From an uncultured Lachnospiraceae bacterium (GTDB lineage Bacteria > Bacillota > Clostridia > Lachnospirales > Lachnospiraceae): a DNA stretch of 14,918 nt. The stretch spans positions 1-14,918 of the forward strand of contig CAMWUU010000036.1 of assembly GCA_947177515.1 (NCBI GenBank). The letters are read 5' to 3'. The position numbers and the translations under genes are program-made. Under the pieces are notes generated by a model. It did not search any database, was not told where the DNA came from, and worked only from the letters and a program-made list of their open reading frames with translations. Below, piece by piece: positions 6,819-12,474 of this stretch (the first letter of the stretch is position 1; each line of letters starts with the position of its first letter).

Positions 6819-7625
6819 CTAATTTCCAGAACTTTTATAATACTTTATACTAAATTTCCAAAACAAATACGCAAGCAGATACATCCCAACTCCCACTACA
6901 GGTGTCAGGTACAAAAAAATCTGCGGATATCCCTCCATATCCTCCTTGCGCAATAGATATTGCGCCGGAAAATAATTTACAAATGCAAATGGCATAATAT
7001 ATATTATAATAATCTGCACTGCCCTATGAAAAATACTGATAGGATAACCCGCAAATTTACGCATATTATAGTAAAACAACTCTTTTAAACTACTTGTTTC
7101 AAACAGATAAATATTGAGTGTTGCGAGAAACAAAAATACTGCACCCTGAATCAACACACCGCCCATTATCGCAAACAGGTAGTATACAACCGTTTTAAAA
7201 TTCCAGATAACTCCAACTTTTCCTGCTGAAATTACAAACAAAACCAGTCCAAGCCCCCCATGTCCGACTGCGGCAAACCAATCCGCATTTGCAAATATTA
7301 GCTGGAACAAAAGTCCGCGCGGACGCAGAATAAAACGGTCAAAATTTCCACTCCGAACCATCCTGCCAAAATCGCGCAACCCCGTAAAAAAAATAATCAT
7401 TATTCCATAAGTCAAAAAAAGTAAACTGTACAAAAAAAGTAACTCATGGATATTCCAGCCATTCAGATTATCAAATTTCAGCAATGTAAAATAAATTACA
7501 ATCACTCCCGTCGATTCTCGCAAAAACACCGCCAATGAGCGCAACAGGGCATCCACACGGTATTGAAACCACGATCTTGCCGTGGTTTTCGTATAAACTC
7601 CCACCAAATGCATAATATCTCTCAT
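6819..7625 (-). CDS. ABC-2 type permease, COG3694-like
   Basis: A 268-aa membrane protein with about six hydrophobic helices, the last gene of the four-gene ABC operon. The cytosolic segment MVRSGNFDRFILRPRG (89-104) is the conserved G-x-x-D/A-x-x-LxRP motif shared by both permeases of this exporter type and probably contacts the ATPases. Family knowledge: COG4586 ATPase, COG4587 permease and COG3694 permease travel together; a cyanobacterial example confers viologen resistance. Here a drug or peptide exporter is likely, but the substrate is unknown. ATG 7625 follows GGAG and AAGGA. The gene starts 80 bases after the upstream permease stop. Confidence 0.88.
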   Translation of the reverse strand: MRDIMHLVGVYTKTTARSWFQYRVDALLRSLAVFLRESTGVIVIYFTLLKFDNLNGWNIHELLFLYSLLFLTYGIMIIFFTGLRDFGRMVRSGNFDRFILRPRGLLFQLIFANADWFAAVGHGGLGLVLFVISAGKVGVIWNFKTVVYYLFAIMGGVLIQGAVFLFLATLNIYLFETSSLKELFYYNMRKFAGYPISIFHRAVQIIIIYIMPFAFVNYFPAQYLLRKEDMEGYPQIFLYLTPVVGVGMYLLAYLFWKFSIKYYKSSGN

Positions 7626-7705
7626 ATTCCTTCTCCATCCTTTCTCAAAACTTTACTGCATGGAGTAAAACAACCATTGCATCCACTTAGAATAAATTTT
7701 TCTCA

Positions 7706-8503
7706 TTATCCCCCCTGCACCACAAGTTTTTTCTGTCCCTTTTTCCACAAAAAATCCCCCGCCAAATAAATCAATATTATCCACATACCCTGCACCGCAC
7801 ATTTTAACGCGATTTCCTGGTAGGTTAGCTGCCCGAGATAAATTTGCACGGGCGTGAAATAAATGGAAGAAAATGGAGTTAAATATAATACTCCTTTCAT
7901 CCATCCAGGCATAAACCACAAAGGAATCATGGATCCAGAAAGCACATTGATAAATACGTTCTTAATTGTTGTAATGCTCCAGACATTTACAAACCAGAAT
8001 GCTGTCATTTGCACAGAAAAGCTGATTGCCCAAAGCACACCATATCCTAGCAATACGCTAATTAGAAACAAAATAAACATCCCCACTCCTGCCGGGGCGC
8101 TGATACCGATTATCAGTATGGATAGGACTAATGCAGGGGTAAATCGGAAAATTAAGTTGAACAGAGCATTGCCTGCATTCTCAGCAATCATCCTGCCCGG
8201 AACGCTGATTGGACGAAGCAGTTCCGTGGCAATGCTGCCATCATGTATTTTATCGGGAAAAAAATAATCATTGGTGGAGAATACCGCGCCAAGCCCCATT
8301 GAAAGTACAAAGTTTGTCGCAACCATTGGCAGGGTGATTCCATCCACTTCCGTGTTTTCTCCATAGAGTGCATGGTAGATTCCCCAGAATATAAAGATTT
8401 GCAGACAGGTAGAAAGGATATTCATCAGATGGTCGAAGCGGTACGCGCTGCGCCCAAGGAAACATTTTTTTGCATATGCCAGATAAGGTGCAAGTTTTAT
8501 CAT
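7706..8503 (-). CDS. ABC-2 type permease, COG4587-like
   Basis: A 265-aa membrane protein with about six hydrophobic helices. KIHDGSIATELLRPIS (85-100) matches the coupling motif of the partner permease, and SGSMIPLWFMPGWMKGVLYLTPFSSIYFTPVQIYLGQ (about 197-233) is typical of the C-terminal half of this family. ATG 8503 is chosen because AAGGAG sits seven bases upstream; the frame is open 28 codons further back, but that stretch lies in the intergenic hairpin and is not membrane-protein-like. It should pair with the downstream permease to form the channel of the exporter. Confidence 0.88.
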   Translation of the reverse strand: MIKLAPYLAYAKKCFLGRSAYRFDHLMNILSTCLQIFIFWGIYHALYGENTEVDGITLPMVATNFVLSMGLGAVFSTNDYFFPDKIHDGSIATELLRPISVPGRMIAENAGNALFNLIFRFTPALVLSILIIGISAPAGVGMFILFLISVLLGYGVLWAISFSVQMTAFWFVNVWSITTIKNVFINVLSGSMIPLWFMPGWMKGVLYLTPFSSIYFTPVQIYLGQLTYQEIALKCAVQGMWIILIYLAGDFLWKKGQKKLVVQGG

Positions 8504-8528
8504 CTTTTTTCTCCTTATTATAAGTTCC

Positions 8529-8618
8529 GCAAATCTCCTTCCAGTACCTTTCCCCATGGAAACAATTTCTGTCCGCTTTGCTCCCATAAATTGTTTCTGG
8601 CACTGGAAGGATATTTGC
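8529..8618. repeat. Long nested hairpin between ATPase and permease genes
   Basis: Outer arms GCAAAT (8529-8534) with ATTTGC (8613-8618) and TCCTTCCAGT (8536-8545) with ACTGGAAGGA (8602-8611) form about 16 pairs with one mismatch. Inner arms GAAACAATTT (8559-8568) and AAATTGTTTC (8588-8597) add ten more. It fills most of the 143-bp gap between the canonical ATPase and the COG4587-like permease. No T-run follows. It may set the ratio of ATPase to permease through RNA processing or partial termination, or may be an inserted palindromic repeat. Confidence 0.75.
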
Positions 8619-8646
8619 TGTTTTAAGTTTCACAATTCCCCATCCA

Positions 8647-9630
8647 TTATAGATACTCCCCGCTGTAAATCTTTCGGATTATGCTCTCGATTTCTGGTTC
8701 GGAAATATTTATGTCACGGATATTATAGTGACTGAGCAGGTGATCCATAAGTTCGTTGATATGCACCTCATGGCTCTCAAAAACAAAACGTTTTTTATTA
8801 TTGTCCAATTCAATGATTTCCACCTTTGGAATCGGTGCAACCTCTTTGTGTTCAACAAATTCTACATCAAGCTGCCTTGTTGTTCCATAGCGCTCCCGTA
8901 TCCCGGGCAATGTACCATCATATACCTTACTGCCTTTATCAATTATAATCAGGCGGTCACAAGTCTTTTCAATATCCTGCATATCATGTGTTGTAAATAT
9001 CATTGTTACATGATCCTGTCTGTTCAGATCCCGGATAAAATTCCGTATTGTTTCTTTGCCGACCACATCCACCCCAATGGTTGGTTCGTCAAAAAACACT
9101 ATTTTTGGTGAATGCAGCAGAGCTGCTACAATGTCCGCGCGCATTCTCTGCCCAAGAGAAAGCTGCCGCACAGGCTGGTTTAGGAATCCACCCATATCAA
9201 GCATTCCTGTGTAACGATCCAGGTTTTTCTTATAAACCCCTTCCGGTACACGGTAAATAGCCTTTAGCAACTCAAAGCTATCAATCACAGGTAAATCCCA
9301 CTGCAACTGTGATTTTTGCCCAAACACAACGCCGATACTTCCAACATAAGTTTTACGCTGCTTATAAGGAATAAATCCACCAACCGTAATCTCACCGCTC
9401 TCCGGAAATAAAATGCCCGAAAGCATCTTGATAGTTGTGGATTTGCCCGCTCCGTTCGGTCCAATAAATCCAACCATTTCTCCCTGGCCAATCGAAAAAT
9501 TCAAATTCTTTACCGCTTCCTTTTTTTCGTACTTCGGTACAAATAAATTGGCAAGCATCCCTGTCACACCACTTTTCCGTCTGTTAATACGGAAAACTTT
9601 ACTTACATTTTTAACTTCAATAAAATCCAT
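8647..9630 (-). CDS. ABC exporter ATPase, canonical (COG4586-like)
   Basis: A 327-aa ATP-binding subunit. Walker A GPNGAGKST at 57-65, Q-loop Gln near 105 (VVFGQKSQL), signature LSLGQRMRAD at 157-166, Walker B IVFFDEP at 177-183, D-loop about 187, and switch His215 (TTHDM) are all present. The LSLGQ form of the signature, in place of LSGGQ, and the insertion before Walker A (about 17-38, RRKSGVTGMLANLFVPKYEKKEA) are typical of the ATPases paired with COG4587/COG3694 permeases. The C-terminal domain (about 240-327) is family-specific. ATG 9630 follows GGGGGA. It would supply the working ATP sites of the exporter. Confidence 0.92.
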   Translation of the reverse strand: MDFIEVKNVSKVFRINRRKSGVTGMLANLFVPKYEKKEAVKNLNFSIGQGEMVGFIGPNGAGKSTTIKMLSGILFPESGEITVGGFIPYKQRKTYVGSIGVVFGQKSQLQWDLPVIDSFELLKAIYRVPEGVYKKNLDRYTGMLDMGGFLNQPVRQLSLGQRMRADIVAALLHSPKIVFFDEPTIGVDVVGKETIRNFIRDLNRQDHVTMIFTTHDMQDIEKTCDRLIIIDKGSKVYDGTLPGIRERYGTTRQLDVEFVEHKEVAPIPKVEIIELDNNKKRFVFESHEVHINELMDHLLSHYNIRDINISEPEIESIIRKIYSGEYL

Positions 9631-9661
9631 TCTTTCCCCCTTTACTTTAAATGAAAATTAG

Positions 9662-9690
9662 GCGTGAAAGCCTACCAAAAGTAGTCACGC
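9662..9690 (-). other. Intercistronic hairpin between the two ATPase genes
   Basis: Arms GCGTGA (9662-9667) and TCACGC (9685-9690) plus inner CTAC (9672-9675) and GTAG (9681-9684) form a hairpin starting one base after the upstream ATPase stop codon. Weak T-richness follows on the minus strand. It could dampen read-through or protect the upstream mRNA. Confidence 0.5.
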
Positions 9691-9691
9691 T

Positions 9692-10585
9692 CTAACTAGG
9701 TTCCATCTTCTTCATAAATTCCATACTTTCTAACGTTGGCTTTTGAATTTTCACTTCTAGCACATTGCTCTGTGTCAGTATACATTTAATAATCTCCGCT
9801 GCTGTGACATGATTCGAATTATAAAAGAGTGTTAGCCACTTCCCATCTATCCTGTACTGCATTACTGGCAAATCCTCAAAATCTGGCAGCTTTCCGTCCA
9901 AAAGAACCGTCATCCTGTCAGCCGGTACATATTGGCTGCGCAGCCTTTCCCCACTCCCATAAAATGCTGCTTTTCCGTTTTTTAACAGGACAAAACGTGT
10001 ACACAGCTTTGCAAGCCCTACCATATCGCTTGTGGCTGTTACAACCGTTAATCCCTGCTGCCCACGCTCTGTCAAGATTTCGCACAGCGCCATTTTTCCA
10101 TTTTCGTCAAGCCCCGCATTTGGTTCATCTAACAACAGCAGCTTTGGCTTTACAATCAATGCTGCGGAAAGTTCCGCCCTCACACGCTGCCCAAGTGACA
10201 ACTCCTTTACGGATTTATGTTCAAACGCAAAAAAATCCATACGTCTTGAAAGCTCCTGATAATCCTCCCAAAACACACTTTCCGGAATGCGATAGATACT
10301 ACGTACCAATTCAAATCCCTGACGAACTGTATCATTGCGGTCAAGCAGTGGTACTCCTACAAAATACGCAGAAATAACCGGAGGAAAGTTCCTGCGCCAA
10401 TAAAATGGTGCTTCCCCCAATACCCGCACACTTCCGTTCTCCGGCACAAGCAGCCCACATGCCAGCTTTAACAGCGTAGTTTTCCCACTTCCAGGTTCCC
10501 CCATCAACCCGACACGTTCCCCCTTGGGAATATAAAGGGAAAAATCACGAAGTACAAACTTATTTACTTTTTCAAATCCAACCAT
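9692..10585 (-). CDS. ABC exporter ATPase, divergent with degenerate catalytic loops
   Basis: A 297-aa ATP-binding subunit, first gene of the ABC-2 operon. Walker A GEPGSGKT (29-36), signature LSLGQ (129-133) and Walker B LLLLDEP (149-155) are intact. The position of the switch histidine reads VTATSDM, with Ser186 in place of His, and the Q-loop region reads SAYFVGVPLLD, with no glutamine. Aligned by eye with the downstream ATPase, both changes are clear. Inference: it binds ATP but hydrolyses it poorly and acts as the regulatory half of a heterodimer. ATG 10585 is chosen; AAGGA lies 11 bases upstream, rather far. The frame stays open to 10723, but that extension lies out of frame over a kinase remnant and is not family-like. 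Confidence 0.87.
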   Translation of the reverse strand: MVGFEKVNKFVLRDFSLYIPKGERVGLMGEPGSGKTTLLKLACGLLVPENGSVRVLGEAPFYWRRNFPPVISAYFVGVPLLDRNDTVRQGFELVRSIYRIPESVFWEDYQELSRRMDFFAFEHKSVKELSLGQRVRAELSAALIVKPKLLLLDEPNAGLDENGKMALCEILTERGQQGLTVVTATSDMVGLAKLCTRFVLLKNGKAAFYGSGERLRSQYVPADRMTVLLDGKLPDFEDLPVMQYRIDGKWLTLFYNSNHVTAAEIIKCILTQSNVLEVKIQKPTLESMEFMKKMEPS

Positions 10586-10620
10586 ACAGCAACAAATCCT
10601 TCCATACCCAAAATAAATAT

Positions 10621-10649
10621 ATCCCCTGCAAAATTTCTTTGCAAGGGAT
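10621..10649 (-). terminator. Terminator-like hairpin in the ABC-2 operon leader
   Basis: ATCCC (10621-10625) pairs with GGGAT (10645-10649) and TGCAAA (10627-10632) with TTTGCA (10638-10643), with one C·A mismatch and a five-base loop. On the minus strand it is followed by ATATTTATTTT, a T-rich stretch. It sits between the kinase remnant and the ATPase start, about 40 bases before that ATG, so it would act as a terminator or attenuator for the whole operon. Confidence 0.5.
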
Positions 10650-10664
10650 TGGGATAAACACCAC

Positions 10665-10736
10665 TCAAACAGGGATAAACGCACAAGCACAAAACCAGTC
10701 ATCTTCCTTAAATTCAGACACACAAAACACTCTCAT
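10665..10736 (-). pseudogene. Remnant of a histidine-kinase 3' end
   Basis: The minus strand encodes EDDWFCACAFIPV followed by TGA (10665-10667). These 13 residues are identical to the C terminus of the GHKL kinase at 11674-12402. The identity covers 42 bases (10667-10708 against 11676-11717), and a weaker match with three transitions continues about 12 bases past the stop. Upstream of the match the frame stays open to an ATG at 10736 (23 codons), preceded by GGGA at a short distance, so it could be translated as a leader peptide. The most economical reading is a duplicated or recombined kinase end left in the ABC operon leader; no other kinase motif is present. Confidence 0.7.
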
Positions 10737-10832
10737 AGTTCCCACAATAGGATCACTCTGAGTGGCAAAACGAAGATCCCCACTTCAAAAAGGATGGGAT
10801 GATAATACCTTTTAACACGATATCTTTATTCT

Positions 10833-10861
10833 ACTATAACAAATTTCAGCACATATTGCAA
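10833..10861 (-). promoter_or_regulatory. Extended -10 promoter for the ABC-2 operon
   Basis: On the minus strand TTGCAA (10856-10861) and TATAGT (10833-10838) are 17 bases apart with TG one base before the -10 box. Transcription would start near 10826. This leaves a leader of about 240 bases that includes the kinase remnant, CACTC-A-GAGTG (10754-10764) and the hairpin at 10621-10649. Upstream lies an inverted repeat TTACCCGA (10892-10899)/TCGGGTAA (10944-10951) and tandem TATTCCA words (10961-10976), which could be regulator sites. Confidence 0.65.
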
Positions 10862-11074
10862 TAATACTTGCTGATAAATCTTTTTCCACCCTTACCCGAT
10901 ACCGCTAATACTCCTTGAAAAATTCAAAAAATTAACTTTATACTCGGGTAATTACTTATATATTCCACATATTCCATCCCTTCGCTAAATTTTAACCACA
11001 CTCGACTGTTTAAAGAGCTTATAAGGGTTGCACTATTCTTTGAATATTGCCTATTAAAGGGCATGAAATTTTAC
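10862..11074. other. Gene-free, AT-rich upstream region
   Basis: No credible gene is visible on either strand between the ABC-2 promoter and the toxin promoter. It holds the 8-bp inverted repeat TTACCCGA/TCGGGTAA with a 44-bp gap, a small TTGAA-AAA-TTCAA hairpin (10914-10926), and a direct repeat of TATTCCA nine bases apart. One LytTR-like word (AAAGTTAAT on the minus strand, near 10932-10940) is present without the second copy such regulators normally need. Confidence 0.4.
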
Positions 11075-11103
11075 TTGCCATCTTCCGAAAGATGTGATAT
11101 ATT
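11075..11103 (+). promoter_or_regulatory. Toxin promoter with internal palindrome
   Basis: TTGCCA (11075-11080) and TATATT (11098-11103) are 17 bases apart with TG one base before the -10. The spacer and -35 edge hold the inverted repeat CATCTT-CCGA-AAGATG (11079-11094), a possible operator. The transcript would start near 11110, leaving a leader of about 120 bases before the minitoxin ATG. Confidence 0.6.
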
Positions 11104-11109
11104 GTCGTT

Positions 11110-11229
11110 ATGGAGTAATCGTATTACAAGGTGGAAAGCCTCCCGCCTTTTATAAAACGGTATTCGCCGTTGTGCCAGTCGGCACGTAAATCCTATTATA
11201 GGAAATACAGAAAGAGGGAGGTGGCGCAT
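11110..11229 (+). promoter_or_regulatory. Structured toxin mRNA leader, possible Shine-Dalgarno trap
   Basis: The leader contains small hairpins ACGG/CCGT (near 11157-11170) and GTGCC-AGTC-GGCAC (near 11172-11185). It also contains CCTCCC (11139-11144), fully complementary to GGGAGG (11216-11221), the toxin ribosome binding site. Type I toxin mRNAs commonly hide their binding site in this way until processed; here it is inferred from complementarity only. Confidence 0.45.
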
Positions 11230-11328
11230 ATGGATACATACCAAATTTTAGGCCTATTGTTTTTGGGCGGTAATTTCCTGATCGCGTTGCTTACCTACTT
11301 AGACGGTAGGAACAATAAGCGAAAATAA
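11230..11328 (+). CDS. Holin-like type I toxin minipeptide
   Basis: A 32-aa peptide with a short polar start (MDTYQIL), one hydrophobic helix (about residues 6-23, LGLLFLGGNFLIALLTYL) and a basic tail (DGRNNKRK). This matches the putative holin-like toxin family (Hol_Tox, related to TxpA/BsrG-type peptides) common in Firmicutes. Such peptides insert into the membrane and are toxic when overproduced. ATG 11230 has GGGAGGT seven bases upstream; the frame is open further back to 11131 but without a binding site and in non-family sequence. An antisense RNA gene overlaps the mRNA 3' end. Only its own small promoter and leader lie nearby. Confidence 0.85.
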   Translation: MDTYQILGLLFLGGNFLIALLTYLDGRNNKRK

Positions 11329-11419
11329 ATAAGCCTACCTTGTCACTTGGCCGGTGAAGGTAAGCTTATATAGCTAAACTAGGAGGTCAACCACTTTGTG
11401 GGCGGTTGCTCCTTTGATT
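11322..11419 (-). ncRNA. Predicted antisense antitoxin RNA (RatA-like)
   Basis: A minus-strand transcript of about 98 bases is predicted between the promoter at 11426-11454 and a hairpin with stem ATAAGC/GCTTAT plus TACCTT/AAGGTA (11329-11369), followed by TTTATTTT on the minus strand. It would carry a second hairpin (AGGAG, CAAC, CAC pairing with GTG, GTTG, CTCCT; 11381-11413). It overlaps the toxin mRNA's 3' untranslated region, the arrangement known for TxpA/RatA and BsrG/SR4. The same 11381-11413 hairpin, followed by TTGATTATTTAT on the plus strand, would end the toxin mRNA. Confidence 0.65.
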
Positions 11420-11425
11420 ATTTAT
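11381..11425 (+). terminator. Predicted terminator of the toxin mRNA
   Basis: Stem AGGAG (11381-11385) with CTCCT (11409-11413) and CAAC (11388-11391) with GTTG (11405-11408), plus inner CAC/GTG around TTT, is followed on the plus strand by TTGATTATTTAT. The tail is T-rich rather than a pure run. Confidence 0.5.
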
Positions 11426-11454
11426 AATATACCACATCAGGCAACAGGAAGCAA
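11426..11454 (-). promoter_or_regulatory. Antitoxin RNA promoter
   Basis: On the minus strand TTGCTT (11449-11454) and TATATT (11426-11431) are 17 bases apart, with TG one base before the -10 box. It points into the 3' end of the toxin gene, with no protein gene downstream on that strand, as expected for an antisense RNA. Confidence 0.65.
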
Positions 11455-11549
11455 GAAGTTTTTTCCCCATTCTACAAAAAAGTTTTTACCAAATATAATG
11501 GTTCTTCCACGTATCTTGTAAACTTTGCAAAAAATTTACACTATGTTTC

Positions 11550-11655
11550 AATGTTACAACATTAAGCCAAACTTGGGGTATTATAACCCAATAAACAGAG
11601 AGGTTTACTTGAACCATGCGGATAGAGGGTATTCAAATACCGCCCTTTCTCTTTT
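11550..11655. other. Gene-free stretch with several small inverted repeats
   Basis: The 220-bp gap between the antitoxin promoter and the kinase stop contains no supported gene. It holds AATGTT-AC-AACATT (11550-11563), TTGGG/CCCAA (11573-11577, 11587-11591), GGTT/AACC (11602-11605, 11612-11615) and GGTATT-CA-AATACC (11628-11641). The last is followed on the plus strand by CTCTTTTTC. One of these may end the kinase or toxin transcripts; together they could also be a small structured RNA. Confidence 0.4.
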
Positions 11656-11673
11656 TCAATTATATAATACCAT

Positions 11674-12402
11674 TTAAACAGGGATAAACGCACAAGCACA
11701 AAACCAGTCATCTTCCTCGTAAAAATCACAAATGCCACCATATTTTCCCACAATTTCTCTCGTTTGGACAACCCCCAGTCCATGTATATCCTTTTCCTTT
11801 TTTGTGGTATATAAATCAGGGTTTTGTTCAAGTACTGACCCATCAATTTTGTTTTTCACAAGTACAGTTTCATAATTCCTGCGTTTAGTAATGCCTAGAA
11901 AAAGTTCCGGGGCAGTTGTCAAGCAGCACGCTTCGATGGCGTTGTCCAAAAGATTTGACAGGAGCGCGGAAAAATCAAGGCTCTCCATCCGCCCGAATGA
12001 CAGATTTTCTATTTCCGCCTTAACTGAAATTCCCTGCCCTCTTGCAAAGTTCAGCTTCTCATTTAAAATATGGTTCATTAGCAAATTTCCTGTTTCAATA
12101 TAGCTGTGAACTGCATTCAGTTTATCAAGAATCTGTGAAACATAAACCTTTGCGGCATCGTACTCCCCGCTGCTTAAGTAGGAGGCAACCACCATCAGAT
12201 GATTTTTCATATCATGTTTAAGCTTGCGTGCACTTTCATGTAACTCGCGAACCTCTGCATCCTGTCTGCGAAGCTGCCCAATCGATGCCTTTAACTCGTT
12301 CCACTGATATTCCAGTTCCGCTTTCTCATCCGACAACTGGTTATACACCTGAACAAGCTGCAAATATTCCTGCTGCCAATCCTTATCCTTGCACTTTCTC
12401 AT
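11674..12402 (-). CDS. Soluble GHKL-type sensor histidine kinase
   Basis: A 242-aa kinase of the GHKL/HATPase_c_5 type, as in AgrC-like partners of LytTR regulators. Residues 1-57 are a charged coiled coil. The phosphoacceptor is H63 in ARKLKHDMKNHL. The N-box is SNLLDNAIEAC (149-159) and the G-box HGLGV (207-211). Unlike AgrC it has no membrane segments. The start is firm: a TAA lies directly before the ATG at 12402, and GGGGGA is seven bases upstream. It should phosphorylate the LytTR regulator encoded just upstream (72-bp gap). The signal must come from a cytosolic ligand or partner protein, perhaps the nearby ABC permease. Its last 42 bases are duplicated at 10667-10708. Confidence 0.9.
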   Translation of the reverse strand: MRKCKDKDWQQEYLQLVQVYNQLSDEKAELEYQWNELKASIGQLRRQDAEVRELHESARKLKHDMKNHLMVVASYLSSGEYDAAKVYVSQILDKLNAVHSYIETGNLLMNHILNEKLNFARGQGISVKAEIENLSFGRMESLDFSALLSNLLDNAIEACCLTTAPELFLGITKRRNYETVLVKNKIDGSVLEQNPDLYTTKKEKDIHGLGVVQTREIVGKYGGICDFYEEDDWFCACAFIPV

Positions 12403-12474
12403 TTACTTTTCCCCCATTTATCCAGTACATACCAAATGAATATCAAATTCGTTTCCAATTTCTTCTTTTCCGAA

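Noticed and set aside
10586..10723. 46-residue N-terminal extension of the divergent ATPase
   Set aside because: It reads the kinase remnant and the leader hairpin in another frame; ABC ATPases of this type begin close to the start chosen.
10932..10940. LytTR-type binding word AAAGTTAAT upstream of the ABC-2 promoter
   Set aside because: Only one copy; these regulators need two suitably spaced repeats, and a 9-base degenerate word arises by chance in AT-rich DNA.
11131..11229. N-terminal extension of the minitoxin
   Set aside because: The extension covers the structured leader, lacks a binding site and is unlike the family; the ATG at 11230 has a strong GGGAGGT.
10667..11717. Attachment sites of an integrated element (42-bp direct repeats)
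   Set aside because: No integrase or mobilisation gene lies between the repeats, and homology fades gradually past the identical core instead of ending sharply.
11562..11846. 94-codon open frame on the minus strand overlapping the kinase end
   Set aside because: Shadow of the kinase gene in another frame extending into the repeat-rich gap; no binding site.
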